Source: Bacillota bacterium
GTDB taxonomy: Bacteria; Bacillota; Clostridia; Clostridiales; Caloramatoraceae
DNA: 21,496 nucleotides
Direction: 5' to 3'
NCBI GenBank assembly: GCA_023389275.1
Contig: JAEWEN010000021.1
Span: forward strand, 1-21,496
Shown: positions 13,474-21,496 of the stretch, one piece after another
Layout of the letters: every line of letters starts with the position of its first letter
Numbering within the stretch: the first letter of the stretch is position 1
The notes under the pieces: generated by a model
Told to the model about the DNA's origin: nothing
The model's database searches: none
The model's input: only the letters and a program-made list of their open reading frames with translations
Program-made: the position numbers and the translations under genes

Positions 13474-14331
13474 TTATCTCCTCATTAAATTAAATAATTT
13501 AGTTAAGTAACCTTTCACAGAAGAGTTTTTTCCTTGTAATTCATGATTTAATAAGTCTTGACTTATTAATTGTATACACTTACTTGCTTTGCAATTTGGA
13601 TACAACTTAATAAAAGGCTTTTGATTTTTAACCGAAATTCTAACACTTTTATCCTCAAGTATATATCCAAGATAATTAAGGTTTTTATTTAAAAATTTTT
13701 GGGATGTTATATTTAGTTTTTGAAAAGTTAAACCTGCCTCTTTATCATCATCTGCTCTGTTAACAACTATATTTATTTTATTATCTAAGTTATTTTGTCC
13801 TATAACTTTTATAAGTCCATAAGCATCTGTTATCGACGTAGGTTCACTATTAGTTACAATTATAACATCATCTGCTATATTTATGAAGTTGAGCACATTA
13901 TTTCCAATACCAGCTCCAGTATCAATAATTAATACATCTATGTCTTTTAATTTTTCAAACTCTGAAAATATAATATTTTTCTCTTCATTTGATATATCTG
14001 AAAGTTCAAGTATTCCAGATCCTCCTGGAATTATTTTTATTCCCTCTTCTGTTTCTTCTATAACATCTAAAATACTTTTACCTTCTTTTAAAATGTCATG
14101 TATACTGTTTTTAGAATTTATTCCAAGTAATATATCTATATTAGCCATGCCAAAATCTGCGTCTAAAATAGCTACTCTATTACCTTTTTTAGCAATATCT
14201 ATAGCAATATTAGCTACTAAATTACTTTTTCCAACTCCACCTTTTCCACTTGATACAGTTATTACCTTAAATGATTTATCTTCACATATATCTGATTTAA
14301 TAAGTTCTCTTAATTTAGCAGCTTGATCCAT
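13474..14331 (-). CDS. flhG: MinD-like ATPase FlhG (FleN/YlxH), flagellar number control
   Basis: This 285-residue P-loop ATPase has a deviant Walker A KGGVGKS (residues 30-36), the switch-like segment AILDADFGMANIDILLG, and Walker B-type VLIIDTGAGIG. Later come VTNSEPTSITDAYGLIK and a nucleotide-base-binding VVNRAD. FlhG works with FlhF to set flagellar number and position. The short N-terminal helix with DQAAKLRELI is the FlhG activator motif (DQAxxLR) that stimulates FlhF GTPase. The ATG at 14331 follows AGGAGAT and overlaps the end of flhF by 17 bases. The C-terminus is rich in Lys and hydrophobics (LFNLMRR), which may serve as a membrane-targeting helix. Confidence 0.92.
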   Translation of the reverse strand: MDQAAKLRELIKSDICEDKSFKVITVSSGKGGVGKSNLVANIAIDIAKKGNRVAILDADFGMANIDILLGINSKNSIHDILKEGKSILDVIEETEEGIKIIPGGSGILELSDISNEEKNIIFSEFEKLKDIDVLIIDTGAGIGNNVLNFINIADDVIIVTNSEPTSITDAYGLIKVIGQNNLDNKINIVVNRADDDKEAGLTFQKLNITSQKFLNKNLNYLGYILEDKSVRISVKNQKPFIKLYPNCKASKCIQLISQDLLNHELQGKNSSVKGYLTKLFNLMRR

Positions 14332-15409
14332 TATTTTTATCTCCTAATAATAAATTAATTATTTTTTCTTTAGTAGGAATAAATATATCACTTGGAACAT
14401 CTTGACCAGTACATATATATGAAATTGGCTTATTACTATAATAAAGAGAATTTACTATACCTCCATATGTATTTGTTTCATCAACTTTAGTTAAAATTAT
14501 GCTACTATAATCTAAGCTACTATAATTTTCTATAATAAATTTTATATCGTTATCCTTAGTTGTAGTACTAACAACTAAATCTACACTACTTGGATTAAAT
14601 TTACTTATTATATTTTTTATCTCAGATATTTGCATGTGATTTTTTCCATTTCTTCCGGTGGTATCAACAAATATTACGTCACAACACTTCATATTATTTA
14701 ATGCATTTTCCACATCACTACTTGATATTACAACTTCAAATGGAATGTTTAATATTTCTGCATATGTTTTTAATTGTTCTACAGCTCCTATTCTATAAGT
14801 ATCTAATGTAATAAGACCTACCTTTTTTTTCTTATATAGTGTATACATACTTGCAAGTTTAGCTATAGTAGTGGTTTTCCCAACTCCTGTAGGCCCTACT
14901 AAAACCTTTATTCTATCATCGGTTTCATTTTTTATTTGAATTAAATTTTCTACACTACTTAATATTCTTTGATTAATATCTTCTTCCGAAACCTTTTGAT
15001 CTGAACTTTCAATTAAAAACTTAATACTATTTTCTATTTCTGATAAAAATAGTTCATCTACTCCCTCATGTAAAAGCTGTTCTATTAAGTTATATTTATA
15101 GTTTTTTGTAACAGCTGTTTCAACGCTACTACTAACTATATTTCTACTTAATCCTTCTATCATTTTTTTTAAATCATTTATTTGACTTTGTACTTCATAT
15201 TGATTGTCTTTTTTATTTACTTCTTCTTTAATCTCACTTTTTTTCTCACATGCAGCTGTAACTTCAATCATTCTTTCTTTAAAAAATCCAAAAATACCTG
15301 GCTTTTTTATTTTTTTGCTACTAATTATTGTAGCTTCACTTCCAAGATCATTTTTTATTTTTAACATAGCATCGCTCATATTGCTAACTATGTATTTTCT
15401 AATAATCAT
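14315..15409 (-). CDS. flhF: Signal-recognition-particle-type GTPase FlhF
   Basis: This 364-residue protein marks the site of flagellar assembly and recruits early components. The N-terminal B region is divergent and basic (IIRKYIVSNMSDAMLKIKNDLG, then the SSKKIKKPG segment). The NG domain contains G1 GPTGVGKTT (172-180), DTYRIGAVEQLKTYAEIL, G3 VDTTGRN, G4 TKVDET and a closing GQDVP, all in SRP54/FtsY order. The ATG at 15409 overlaps the flhA stop by four bases (ATGA), with a poor ribosome binding site, so reinitiation after flhA is likely. Its end overlaps flhG by 17 bases. The length is near the Bacillus protein. Confidence 0.93.
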   Translation of the reverse strand: MIIRKYIVSNMSDAMLKIKNDLGSEATIISSKKIKKPGIFGFFKERMIEVTAACEKKSEIKEEVNKKDNQYEVQSQINDLKKMIEGLSRNIVSSSVETAVTKNYKYNLIEQLLHEGVDELFLSEIENSIKFLIESSDQKVSEEDINQRILSSVENLIQIKNETDDRIKVLVGPTGVGKTTTIAKLASMYTLYKKKKVGLITLDTYRIGAVEQLKTYAEILNIPFEVVISSSDVENALNNMKCCDVIFVDTTGRNGKNHMQISEIKNIISKFNPSSVDLVVSTTTKDNDIKFIIENYSSLDYSSIILTKVDETNTYGGIVNSLYYSNKPISYICTGQDVPSDIFIPTKEKIINLLLGDKNNGSSC

Positions 15410-17481
15410 ATAGACACCATCCCTACAGTTTCTATTTGAACATCTGTTGGTATTTCATTCATAGATAGTATTGTTAGATTTGGAAAAACTATTTCTGTAA
15501 GTTTTCTAAATGCAGGTCTTATTCTTGGTGAGCAAAGTATAACTGGCTGCCCTGCATTATAAATAACACTTAACATGTTTTCTTCAATAGCTTTAAATAT
15601 TTTTTGCGTTGTTTCAGGATCAAGTGCTGGATATGATCCTTGGAAAGATTTTTGAATACTATCTCCTATAATCTGCTCTAAATTCATATCAACAGAAGAA
15701 ACCCTTATTACATTATTTTCATCTACTAGACCTCTACATATTGTTCTAGCTAGGGAAAATCTTGCGTATTCAGTTAAAAGTTCTATATCTTTAGTTGTTA
15801 CAGAGTTATCTGCTAAAGATTCAAGTATAGTAACTAAATCTCTTATTGGAACTCTTTCTTTTAGTAAGTTTTGAAGTACCTTTTGCACATCACCTATAGT
15901 TAAAAGATTTGGTATAAGCTCTTCAACAACAGCATTGTAATTTTCTCCTATATTATCAATAAGCATTTTAACTTCTTGACGTCCTAAAAGCTCATGTGCA
16001 TGTTTTCTAATAACCTCAGCTAAATGTGTAACTAAAACAGTAGTTGGATCTACAACAGTTATTCCAATAATCTCTGCTTCTTCTTTTTTATTATCTGGTA
16101 TCCAAACCGCTGGAAGACCAAAGGTTGGCTCTACCGTTGTAATTCCATCAATTGGTATTCCTTCTCCTGTTGAATCTATAGCTAAGTAGTGATTGCAAAG
16201 TATTTCCCCTTTAGCGATTACTGTTCCTTTTACTTTTATTGAATACTCATTAGTTGCAAGTTGAAGGTTGTCTCTTATTCTTATAGGCTGTACTATTATT
16301 CCCATTTCAACAGCACATTGCCTTCTAACACCTGTTATTCTGTCTAAAAGATCTCCTCCTGAAGATTGGTCTGCAAGTGGAATAAGTCCATAACCTATTT
16401 CTATTTCTAAAGGCTCTACATTTAAAAGAGTTAAAACATTTTCCGGTTCCTTAGATGCTAATGCCTCTTCAGCTGCAGTATCATCTAAAGCTCCATATTC
16501 AGCATTTGCTAAAAGATCTTTTTTTCTACTTTTTCTTAAAGCAAGTGCACCAAATATACATATTGCAGAAACAGTAATAAATTTACCTGCTGGAAGTGCT
16601 GGAATAAGTCCTAAAAGACCAATAATTGCTCCTGCTATTAAAAGTACCTTTGGATAAGCTGTCATTTGTTCTGAAATTTCTTTTCCAAGTGTTTTGTCTG
16701 TTGCAGATCTTGTTACTAAAATACCTGATGAAGTTGATATTAAAAGTGCTGGTATTTGAGATACAAGTCCGTCTCCTATAGTTAAAAGAGCAAACTTTTG
16801 AAGTGCTTCAACAGCTTCAAGGTCCATAAACATCATTCCAATTACAACTCCACCAATAAGGTTTATTAAAACTATTGCAATACCTGATATTGCATCTCCT
16901 TTAACAAACTTACTAGCCCCGTCCATAGAACCATAAAAATCTGCTTCTCTTTGCATTTTTTCTCTTCTAATTTTAGCTTCTTCCTCTGTTATAATACCTG
17001 CACTTAAATCTGCATCTATACTCATTTGCTTTCCTGGCATAGCATCTAAGGTAAATCTAGCTGAAACCTCTGAAACCCTACCTGCACCATTTGTTATAAC
17101 AACAAATTGAACAATAACTATAATTATGAATAATATAAACCCTACTATGTAATTTCCTCCAACAACAAAGCTACCAAAAGCATTTATAACTTCTCCTGCC
17201 TCGCCTTGACCTAGTATTAGTCTAGTTGAAGATATATTAAGACCTATTCTAAATAAGGTAGTAACAAGCAGTAGTGTTGGAAATACTGAAAACTCTAGAA
17301 TTTCCTTTGTAAACATAGTAGTTAATAATACTATTAGTGAAATAAGAAGGTTAAATGCTAATAGTATATCTAATATCCAAGCGGGAAGAGGTATAATTAT
17401 CATTAAAACAATCATTATTATACCTAGTGTTACAAATACATCTACATTTTTAGAAAGTTTTTTAGTTAATGTATTTTCCAT
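15406..17481 (-). CDS. flhA: Flagellar type III export gate protein FlhA
   Basis: This 691-residue protein has about eight membrane helices in the first 330 residues. The FHIPEP-family cytosolic loop carries AMPGKQMSIDADLSAG and RREKMQREADFYGSMDGASKFVKGDAI. The long C-terminal cytosolic part binds export chaperones and substrates. FlhA forms the nonameric export gate and uses the proton gradient to drive secretion of rod, hook and filament subunits. The ATG at 17481 follows GGTGAGG. It starts 12 bases after the fliR-flhB stop and overlaps flhF by four bases. The length is normal (about 680-700). Confidence 0.96.
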   Translation of the reverse strand: MENTLTKKLSKNVDVFVTLGIIMIVLMIIIPLPAWILDILLAFNLLISLIVLLTTMFTKEILEFSVFPTLLLVTTLFRIGLNISSTRLILGQGEAGEVINAFGSFVVGGNYIVGFILFIIIVIVQFVVITNGAGRVSEVSARFTLDAMPGKQMSIDADLSAGIITEEEAKIRREKMQREADFYGSMDGASKFVKGDAISGIAIVLINLIGGVVIGMMFMDLEAVEALQKFALLTIGDGLVSQIPALLISTSSGILVTRSATDKTLGKEISEQMTAYPKVLLIAGAIIGLLGLIPALPAGKFITVSAICIFGALALRKSRKKDLLANAEYGALDDTAAEEALASKEPENVLTLLNVEPLEIEIGYGLIPLADQSSGGDLLDRITGVRRQCAVEMGIIVQPIRIRDNLQLATNEYSIKVKGTVIAKGEILCNHYLAIDSTGEGIPIDGITTVEPTFGLPAVWIPDNKKEEAEIIGITVVDPTTVLVTHLAEVIRKHAHELLGRQEVKMLIDNIGENYNAVVEELIPNLLTIGDVQKVLQNLLKERVPIRDLVTILESLADNSVTTKDIELLTEYARFSLARTICRGLVDENNVIRVSSVDMNLEQIIGDSIQKSFQGSYPALDPETTQKIFKAIEENMLSVIYNAGQPVILCSPRIRPAFRKLTEIVFPNLTILSMNEIPTDVQIETVGMVSI

Positions 17482-17493
17482 AGTAATTTAACC

Positions 17494-19323
17494 TCACCTT
17501 TTCTTAATACTGTATACATATGCTATAACTTCGGCTACAGCTCCGTATAGTTCCTGGGGTATACTTCTCCCTAAATCAACATCTGAATAAATCTTTCTTG
17601 CTAAAAGCTTATTCTCTACTATTGGAATATCATTTTTCTTCGCTATATCTCTTATTCTAAAAGCTACGTTATCAACACCTTTAGCTAAAACTTTAGGTGC
17701 ACTATCTCCCTTTTCATATTTAAGTGCAACAGCATAATGTGTTGGGTTAGTTACAACAACTGTAGCCTTTGGAACCTCATGTATCATTCTAGTCATTGCA
17801 ATTTCTCTTTGTTTTTGCTTTATTTTTGCCTTAAGCTGTGGATCTCCCTCCATTTGCTTATATTCTTCTTTTATTTCCTGTTTAGTCATTCTTAAATCTC
17901 TTTTATGCTGCTTTTTTTGAAATATAAAGTCTACTACGCCTATTAAAAGCATAAGCATTACTATTCTTATAAGCTGGGAATCAGTTAGGCTTTTAACAAA
18001 AGGATATATTCCGTTTGGATGAAGATCTGCTACCTTCATAATGTCATATATTTTTCCTTTTACAAAAGTGTATCCTACAAATCCTACTAAAAATATTTTT
18101 AGTAAAGATTTTACAAGTTCCATTAAAGTTCTTCTTGAGAAAAATTTTTTCATGCCACTTATAGGGTTAAGCTTTTTAAAATCAGGTTTTAAACCTTCAC
18201 CACTTGATAAAAATCCTACTTGCATAAGATTTGCTACTATACCAAGTATCATTGCAGTTCCTGCTATAGGTAAAATTATAAAAAGTGCTTTTTTTAAGTA
18301 ATCTAAAAATATTTCTCTAGAATTATCAAAACTTATTTCTTCTTTATAAAGATGTGATAAACCTTCTATTACCCCTTCTACTCCATATATGTAAATCTTT
18401 TCCCCAAAGAATATAAAAAAAAGAGTTATTCCAAGTAAAATTATTCCTGAATTTAAATCATTACTTTTTGCAATTTGCCCTTTTTTTCTAGCATCTTGAA
18501 GTTTTTTACTTGTAGGTTCTTCTGTTTTATCATCTGTTCCTAAAAATACTACTGGAACAAAGGATAAAATATTTAATATATTAGGCGATATCTTATCTAA
18601 AGCGTTGGAAAACACTTGAATAAGTCCTGGCATTATAATACTTAGTGCTAAAAGTCCAAATAAAACTTTTATAGGCATTCCAAGTATAAAAACCTGAAAC
18701 TGAGGTACAGTTCTTGATATAAGTCCTAATGTAAAGTCTGTTATAAAAAGAACTATAATTATAGGTGCTGCTATTTGAATAGCTACAAAAAACATACTTG
18801 AAAATGCACTTAACATTGTATAAAAAGTGTTATCATTTGCAGAAAAATTTCCTAAAGGGACTACTTCAAAACTTTTTATCATCGATAATATAAGTGTATG
18901 ATGAAAATTAAATGTTAAAAACACTACAATAGCTATCCAATTAAAAAATCTTTCTAAAACAGTTGCACTTGAAGCTGTACCTGGATCATAGTACTGCGAC
19001 ATAGAAAAACCTATACTAAAATCCATAAAATGTGCACCTGTTCTAAATATATTAAATATAAATGTAGCAATAGTTCCTATTGATACACCAAGCAAAATTT
19101 CTTTAAATACAAACAAAACTAAAGTAAAATTATTATCTGGAAAAACAAATCCTAATTTTAAAACCGTTGGCGAAATAAGCATTCCAACTATCATAGAAAA
19201 CCCTACTTTAAAAGGTATAGGCACTTGTCTATGTGAGAAAACAGGTGAAGATATTATCATAGCAATTATTCTTATACTAGCTAAGAAAAAAGCTAAAAAA
19301 TCTTGAAGATTTATGTTTTCCAT
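17494..19323 (-). CDS. fliR-flhB: Fused flagellar export gate protein FliR-FlhB
   Basis: This single 609-residue frame joins two normally separate proteins. Residues 1-260 are FliR: hydrophobic helices with ASIRIIAMIISSPVFSHRQVPIPFKVG, then FRTGAHFMDFSIGFSM. FlhB begins near residue 264 with the typical DDKTEEPTSKKLQDARKKGQ, followed by four membrane helices and a cytosolic tail with VVTNPTHYAVALKY. The NPTH autocleavage site is at about residues 526-529 and is intact, so the substrate-specificity switch from hook to filament should work. FliR belongs to the FliPQR export pore, and FlhB wraps its entrance. The fusion is known in Clostridium. There is no stop or frameshift at the junction. The ATG follows GAGGTAGTG, six bases after fliQ. 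Confidence 0.96.
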   Translation of the reverse strand: MENINLQDFLAFFLASIRIIAMIISSPVFSHRQVPIPFKVGFSMIVGMLISPTVLKLGFVFPDNNFTLVLFVFKEILLGVSIGTIATFIFNIFRTGAHFMDFSIGFSMSQYYDPGTASSATVLERFFNWIAIVVFLTFNFHHTLILSMIKSFEVVPLGNFSANDNTFYTMLSAFSSMFFVAIQIAAPIIIVLFITDFTLGLISRTVPQFQVFILGMPIKVLFGLLALSIIMPGLIQVFSNALDKISPNILNILSFVPVVFLGTDDKTEEPTSKKLQDARKKGQIAKSNDLNSGIILLGITLFFIFFGEKIYIYGVEGVIEGLSHLYKEEISFDNSREIFLDYLKKALFIILPIAGTAMILGIVANLMQVGFLSSGEGLKPDFKKLNPISGMKKFFSRRTLMELVKSLLKIFLVGFVGYTFVKGKIYDIMKVADLHPNGIYPFVKSLTDSQLIRIVMLMLLIGVVDFIFQKKQHKRDLRMTKQEIKEEYKQMEGDPQLKAKIKQKQREIAMTRMIHEVPKATVVVTNPTHYAVALKYEKGDSAPKVLAKGVDNVAFRIRDIAKKNDIPIVENKLLARKIYSDVDLGRSIPQELYGAVAEVIAYVYSIKKR

Positions 19324-19329
19324 TTTTCA

Positions 19330-19599
19330 CTACCTCATTATACTAGGTAAAGTTAACAATATGTTTTCTATAAACTGTACCAATGTTTTAGCCATAAATG
19401 GACCTAAAATAACCATAACAGCTAAAATAGCAAGCATTTTAGGAACAAATGTTAGAGTTTGTTCCTGTATTTGCGTAACTGCTTGAAAAATACTTATTAA
19501 AAGTCCAACTACCATTGAAACTATAAGAACAGGCCCTGCAACTAAAAGGGCTGTTGTTATTGCTTTTTTTGTTATTGAATAAATTAATATCTCACTCAT
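19330..19599 (-). CDS. fliQ: Flagellar export gate protein FliQ
   Basis: This 89-residue protein has two membrane helices (ALLVAGPVLIVSMVVGLLIS, and the segment around MLAILAVMVILGPFM) joined by the conserved loop FQAVTQIQEQTLTFVPK. That is diagnostic for FliQ/SpaQ-type export proteins. Four copies assemble with five FliP and one FliR into the export pore. The ATG follows AGAGGTGG. It is nine bases after fliP and six before fliR-flhB. The length is typical (about 89). Confidence 0.96.
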   Translation of the reverse strand: MSEILIYSITKKAITTALLVAGPVLIVSMVVGLLISIFQAVTQIQEQTLTFVPKMLAILAVMVILGPFMAKTLVQFIENILLTLPSIMR

Positions 19600-19608
19600 T
19601 TTCCACCT

Positions 19609-20367
19609 CTAAACAACAAAACTTTCTATTAAAGATTTAACTATTAAATGCCATCCATCTGCTAATACGAAAAGTAGTATCTTAAATGGAAGTGAAATAG
19701 TTACTGGTGGAAGCATAAACATCCCCATAGACATTAAAACACTTGCTACTATCATATCTATTACTATAAATGGAACAAATATTAAAAATCCCATTTGAAA
19801 TGCTGTTTTTATTTCACTTATAGCAAAAGCAGGTATAAGCACTGTAAAGGGAACATCATATCTATTAGCTGGCTTTTCATAACTTGATGCTTTATAAAAA
19901 AGTGCAAGATCCTTTTCTCTCGTTTGATTTAACATAAAGTTTTTAATAGGCTTGCTTCCTTCTTCTACAGCTTCTTTATAAGCTAATTTTCCCTCTACAT
20001 ATGGTTGTATCGCTACTGTATTAACCTGTTTATATACAGGAGTCATTATAAAAAATGACATAAAAAGTGCTAATGCTATAATAATTTGGTTAGGAGGAGA
20101 TTGCTGTGTTGATAAAGCAGTTCTTGTAAATCCTAAAACTATAACTATTCTTGTAAAAGAAGTAGTTAATAAAACAATCGCTGGTATGAAAGTTAAAAAA
20201 GTTAATAATAATAACAATTTTATATTTCCTACATATTCAGCAGGAGATTGTTCTCCTCCTACAGATAGATTTAAATCTAATCCTATTGGCTCTGCATGTC
20301 CTACTTTAGTAAAAGTAATAAACATTATAGTAGATAAAAGTATGATTTTAATTGTCTTTTTTTTCAT
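19609..20367 (-). CDS. fliP: Flagellar export gate protein FliP
   Basis: This 252-residue protein has a cleavable signal peptide at the N-terminus (MKKKTIKIILLSTIMFITFTK, then GHAEP). FliP signatures follow: FIPAIVLLTTSFTRIVIVLGFTR, then QQSPPNQIIIALALFMSFFIMTPVY. The C-terminal half has VPFTVLIPAFAISEIKTAFQMGFLIFVPF and VIDMIVASVLMSMGMFMLPPVTISLPFKILLFVL. It forms the pentameric core of the export pore. The ATG at 20367 lies inside the end of fliO (20-base overlap), with AAGGAAAG upstream, so translation is coupled to fliO. Confidence 0.96.
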   Translation of the reverse strand: MKKKTIKIILLSTIMFITFTKVGHAEPIGLDLNLSVGGEQSPAEYVGNIKLLLLLTFLTFIPAIVLLTTSFTRIVIVLGFTRTALSTQQSPPNQIIIALALFMSFFIMTPVYKQVNTVAIQPYVEGKLAYKEAVEEGSKPIKNFMLNQTREKDLALFYKASSYEKPANRYDVPFTVLIPAFAISEIKTAFQMGFLIFVPFIVIDMIVASVLMSMGMFMLPPVTISLPFKILLFVLADGWHLIVKSLIESFVV

Positions 20368-20728
20368 TGTTATTCTTTCCTTTAAACCATTTTATAATTT
20401 CATCCTTTGACAAATTATCAAAGGAAAAATTAGAGCCTTCTAATTTTTCTTTATTATAAATATTAGTATTTATATCTTCCTCTTGTATTTCTTTTAAAAT
20501 ACTAATGCCATTAGCACTTGAAGACATTAAATATAATTTATTTCCTATTTTAACTATATTTAATGTTGTATTTTGAGATAAACTTGCTCTTTCTAAAATA
20601 TTTATATTTTTACTTCCTGAAAGCTTATTTTGATATTTTGAAAGAGTTTTTAATGTAATCACCATAAGTGCAAGTACAAATATAAGTATGAATATTACCT
20701 TTAGTGTTTCAAATATTAATGAGTACAT
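20348..20728 (-). CDS. fliO: Flagellar biosynthesis protein FliO
   Basis: This 126-residue protein has an N-terminal membrane helix (LKVIFILIFVLALMVITLKTL). A small cytosolic beta domain follows with INILERASLSQNTTLNIVKIGNKLYLMSSSANGISIL, the usual FliO/FliZ pattern. FliO assists assembly and stability of the FliP ring. The rest of the C-terminus is acidic and Asn/Lys-rich and poorly conserved. The ATG follows AAGGTG. It sits 13 bases after fliL and overlaps fliP by 20 bases. Identification rests on fold pattern plus position directly before fliP. Confidence 0.88.
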   Translation of the reverse strand: MYSLIFETLKVIFILIFVLALMVITLKTLSKYQNKLSGSKNINILERASLSQNTTLNIVKIGNKLYLMSSSANGISILKEIQEEDINTNIYNKEKLEGSNFSFDNLSKDEIIKWFKGKNNNEKKDN

Positions 20729-20741
20729 ATTTCACCTTTTA

Positions 20742-21212
20742 TTATTGGGTAACAAACTTAGTTACATATATATTTGTTACTCTACCTTCTACTAAACTTT
20801 CATTTATTTTATCTTTTATCTCTTTTTTTATATTAGTTTCTAACTTATCACCTTGAAAATCAGCTTCTACTTTTTTTCTAAGAGTTAGATTTATAATATC
20901 TACTATTCTGTCTTTGTTTTTATTTATTTCTTCATCTAACTTTTTATTATCCTCTGGATATGCAAGTGTAAGCTTTGTTTGAACATATTTTTGCCCACCT
21001 GGATCAGATAAATTTACTAAAAATTCTTCAAGTGGAAGAGTTTTTTCAACTAATTCCTTTTCAACATATTTAACCTGTGTTTTTTGTCCTTTGTCATTTT
21101 TTAAAATCATTGTATAACCAAAGTATACTCCTACTCCTATAACTAAAAGTAAAATTACAATTATAATTGGCAAAATAGATTTTTTCTTCTTTTCTTTCTT
21201 TTCCTCGCCCAT
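20742..21212 (-). CDS. fliL: Flagellar basal-body-associated protein FliL
   Basis: This 156-residue protein has a short, very basic cytosolic start (MGEEKKEKKKKS), one membrane helix (ILPIIIVILLLVIGVGVYFG), and an extracytoplasmic domain with the FliL pattern LEEFLVNLSDPGGQKYVQTKLTLAYPEDN. It continues through DRIVDIINLTLRKKVEAD and ends with GRVTNIYVTKFVTQ. FliL rings the stator units and supports torque generation. The ATG follows AAAGGAG. It is 51 bases after swrD, with a stable hairpin in the gap, and 13 bases before fliO. Confidence 0.94.
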   Translation of the reverse strand: MGEEKKEKKKKSILPIIIVILLLVIGVGVYFGYTMILKNDKGQKTQVKYVEKELVEKTLPLEEFLVNLSDPGGQKYVQTKLTLAYPEDNKKLDEEINKNKDRIVDIINLTLRKKVEADFQGDKLETNIKKEIKDKINESLVEGRVTNIYVTKFVTQ

Positions 21213-21241
21213 TTTTAATGCTCCTTTAATCTATTTTTGTT

Positions 21242-21271
21242 AAAGTTAAGTGCCAAATGGCACCTAACTTT
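21242..21271. other. Intercistronic hairpin between swrD and fliL
   Basis: AAAGTTAAGTGCC (21242-21254) pairs with GGCACCTAACTTT (21259-21271) through 12 pairs with one A-C mismatch and a 4-base loop. It overlaps the swrD stop codon. On the minus (coding) strand no T-run follows, so it does not look like a full terminator; a processing or mRNA-stabilising hairpin is more likely. On the plus strand it is followed by a short T-run. Confidence 0.6.
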
Positions 21272-21458
21272 TTAACCTTTCAAAAATATCTTTTTTGTAA
21301 GATTTTATTTTTTCTACAATATCATCAACAGTATCTTCTACAACGTATTTATTTCCATTACTCATAGTAATTACTGTATTAGGATTTGCTTCTATTTTTT
21401 CTATCATTTCACAATTAAGATAAAATTCCTTATGAGTTAAGGTAGATATTTTTATCAT
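21264..21458 (-). CDS. swrD: SwrD/FlbD-family flagellar protein
   Basis: This 64-residue protein matches the FlbD/SwrD pattern closely: MIKISTLTHKEFYLNCEMIE, then KIEANPNTVITMSNGNKYVVEDTVDDIVEKIKSYK. In Bacillus, SwrD increases stator power for swarming; in other bacteria this family was first called FlbD, unrelated to the Caulobacter regulator of that name. It is a small, soluble, mainly beta protein. The ATG at 21458 follows AAGGAGA. It usually lies between the hook gene flgE and motAB or fliL, which fits the order here; motA and motB are not between swrD and fliL. Confidence 0.9.
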   Translation of the reverse strand: MIKISTLTHKEFYLNCEMIEKIEANPNTVITMSNGNKYVVEDTVDDIVEKIKSYKKDIFERLKS

Positions 21459-21484
21459 ACTTTTTCTCCTTAATTTACTCTAAA

Positions 21485-21496
21485 TTATCTTTTTAA
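21485..21496 (-). CDS. Possible last codons of the upstream flagellar gene (flgE?)
   Basis: At the right edge the minus strand reads Leu-Lys-Arg-stop (TAA at 21487-21485), 26 bases before the swrD start. Clostridial hook proteins often end in this way, and flgE usually precedes swrD. Only three codons are visible, so this is mainly inference from gene order. Confidence 0.25.
   Translation of the reverse strand, partial: LKR

Noticed and set aside
13883..14326. 147-codon plus-strand frame opposite flhG
   Set aside because: It lies wholly antisense to a clear FlhG gene, its composition is the mirror of that gene, and no ribosome binding site or conserved motif supports it.

Overview
The window looks like a chromosomal segment of a motile, spore-forming, low-GC Firmicute, most likely Clostridium sensu stricto. 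Reasons: very AT-rich DNA, GGAGGTGAT-type ribosome binding sites, TTG starts, a flagellar export operon in the clostridial order, and a fused FliR-FlhB protein. The species cannot be fixed from sequence reading alone. No CRISPR array, rRNA or complete insertion sequence was seen.

Left edge (1-600): the minus strand carries the 5' part of a group I self-splicing intron. The P, Q and R core elements are visible; the S element must lie beyond base 1. Just upstream of it, on the same strand, is the start of a small membrane-protein gene (299-454) that the intron appears to interrupt. In clostridia this arrangement is typical of IStrons (group I intron plus IS605-type transposon), but no transposase lies in the window.

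Middle (600-9800): accessory and housekeeping genes. These are a 65-residue unknown protein, an FAD-dependent oxidoreductase, a 54-residue unknown protein with a near-perfect ribosome binding site (2400-2564), a PLP aminotransferase, a GNAT acetyltransferase, a MerR-type regulator, a beta-CASP metallo-beta-lactamase-fold hydrolase, a tRNA-Glu/tRNA-Phe pair with consensus promoter and terminator, an S66 LD-carboxypeptidase followed by an M20 amidohydrolase, and a TPR protein. Several strong bidirectional hairpin terminators separate the units.

Right half (9887-21496): one minus-strand flagellar operon, read right to left as [probable flgE end]-swrD/flbD-fliL-fliO-fliP-fliQ-fliR/flhB-flhA-flhF-flhG-PilZ(ycgR-like)-fliA-swrB-like-small membrane ORF-flgF-flgG, ending in a terminator at 9887-9907. 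It encodes the flagellar type III export gate (FliPQR, FlhB, FlhA, FliO), placement factors (FlhF, FlhG), a c-di-GMP-responsive PilZ protein, the late-class sigma factor and two rod proteins. Gaps of 2-17 bases and overlaps of 4-34 bases indicate co-transcription and translational coupling.

The least expected items are the interrupted gene with its group I intron, and a 77-residue single-span membrane protein gene (11393-11626) between the swrB-like gene and flgF. The latter has no ATG, GTG or TTG start and appears to begin at ATT.
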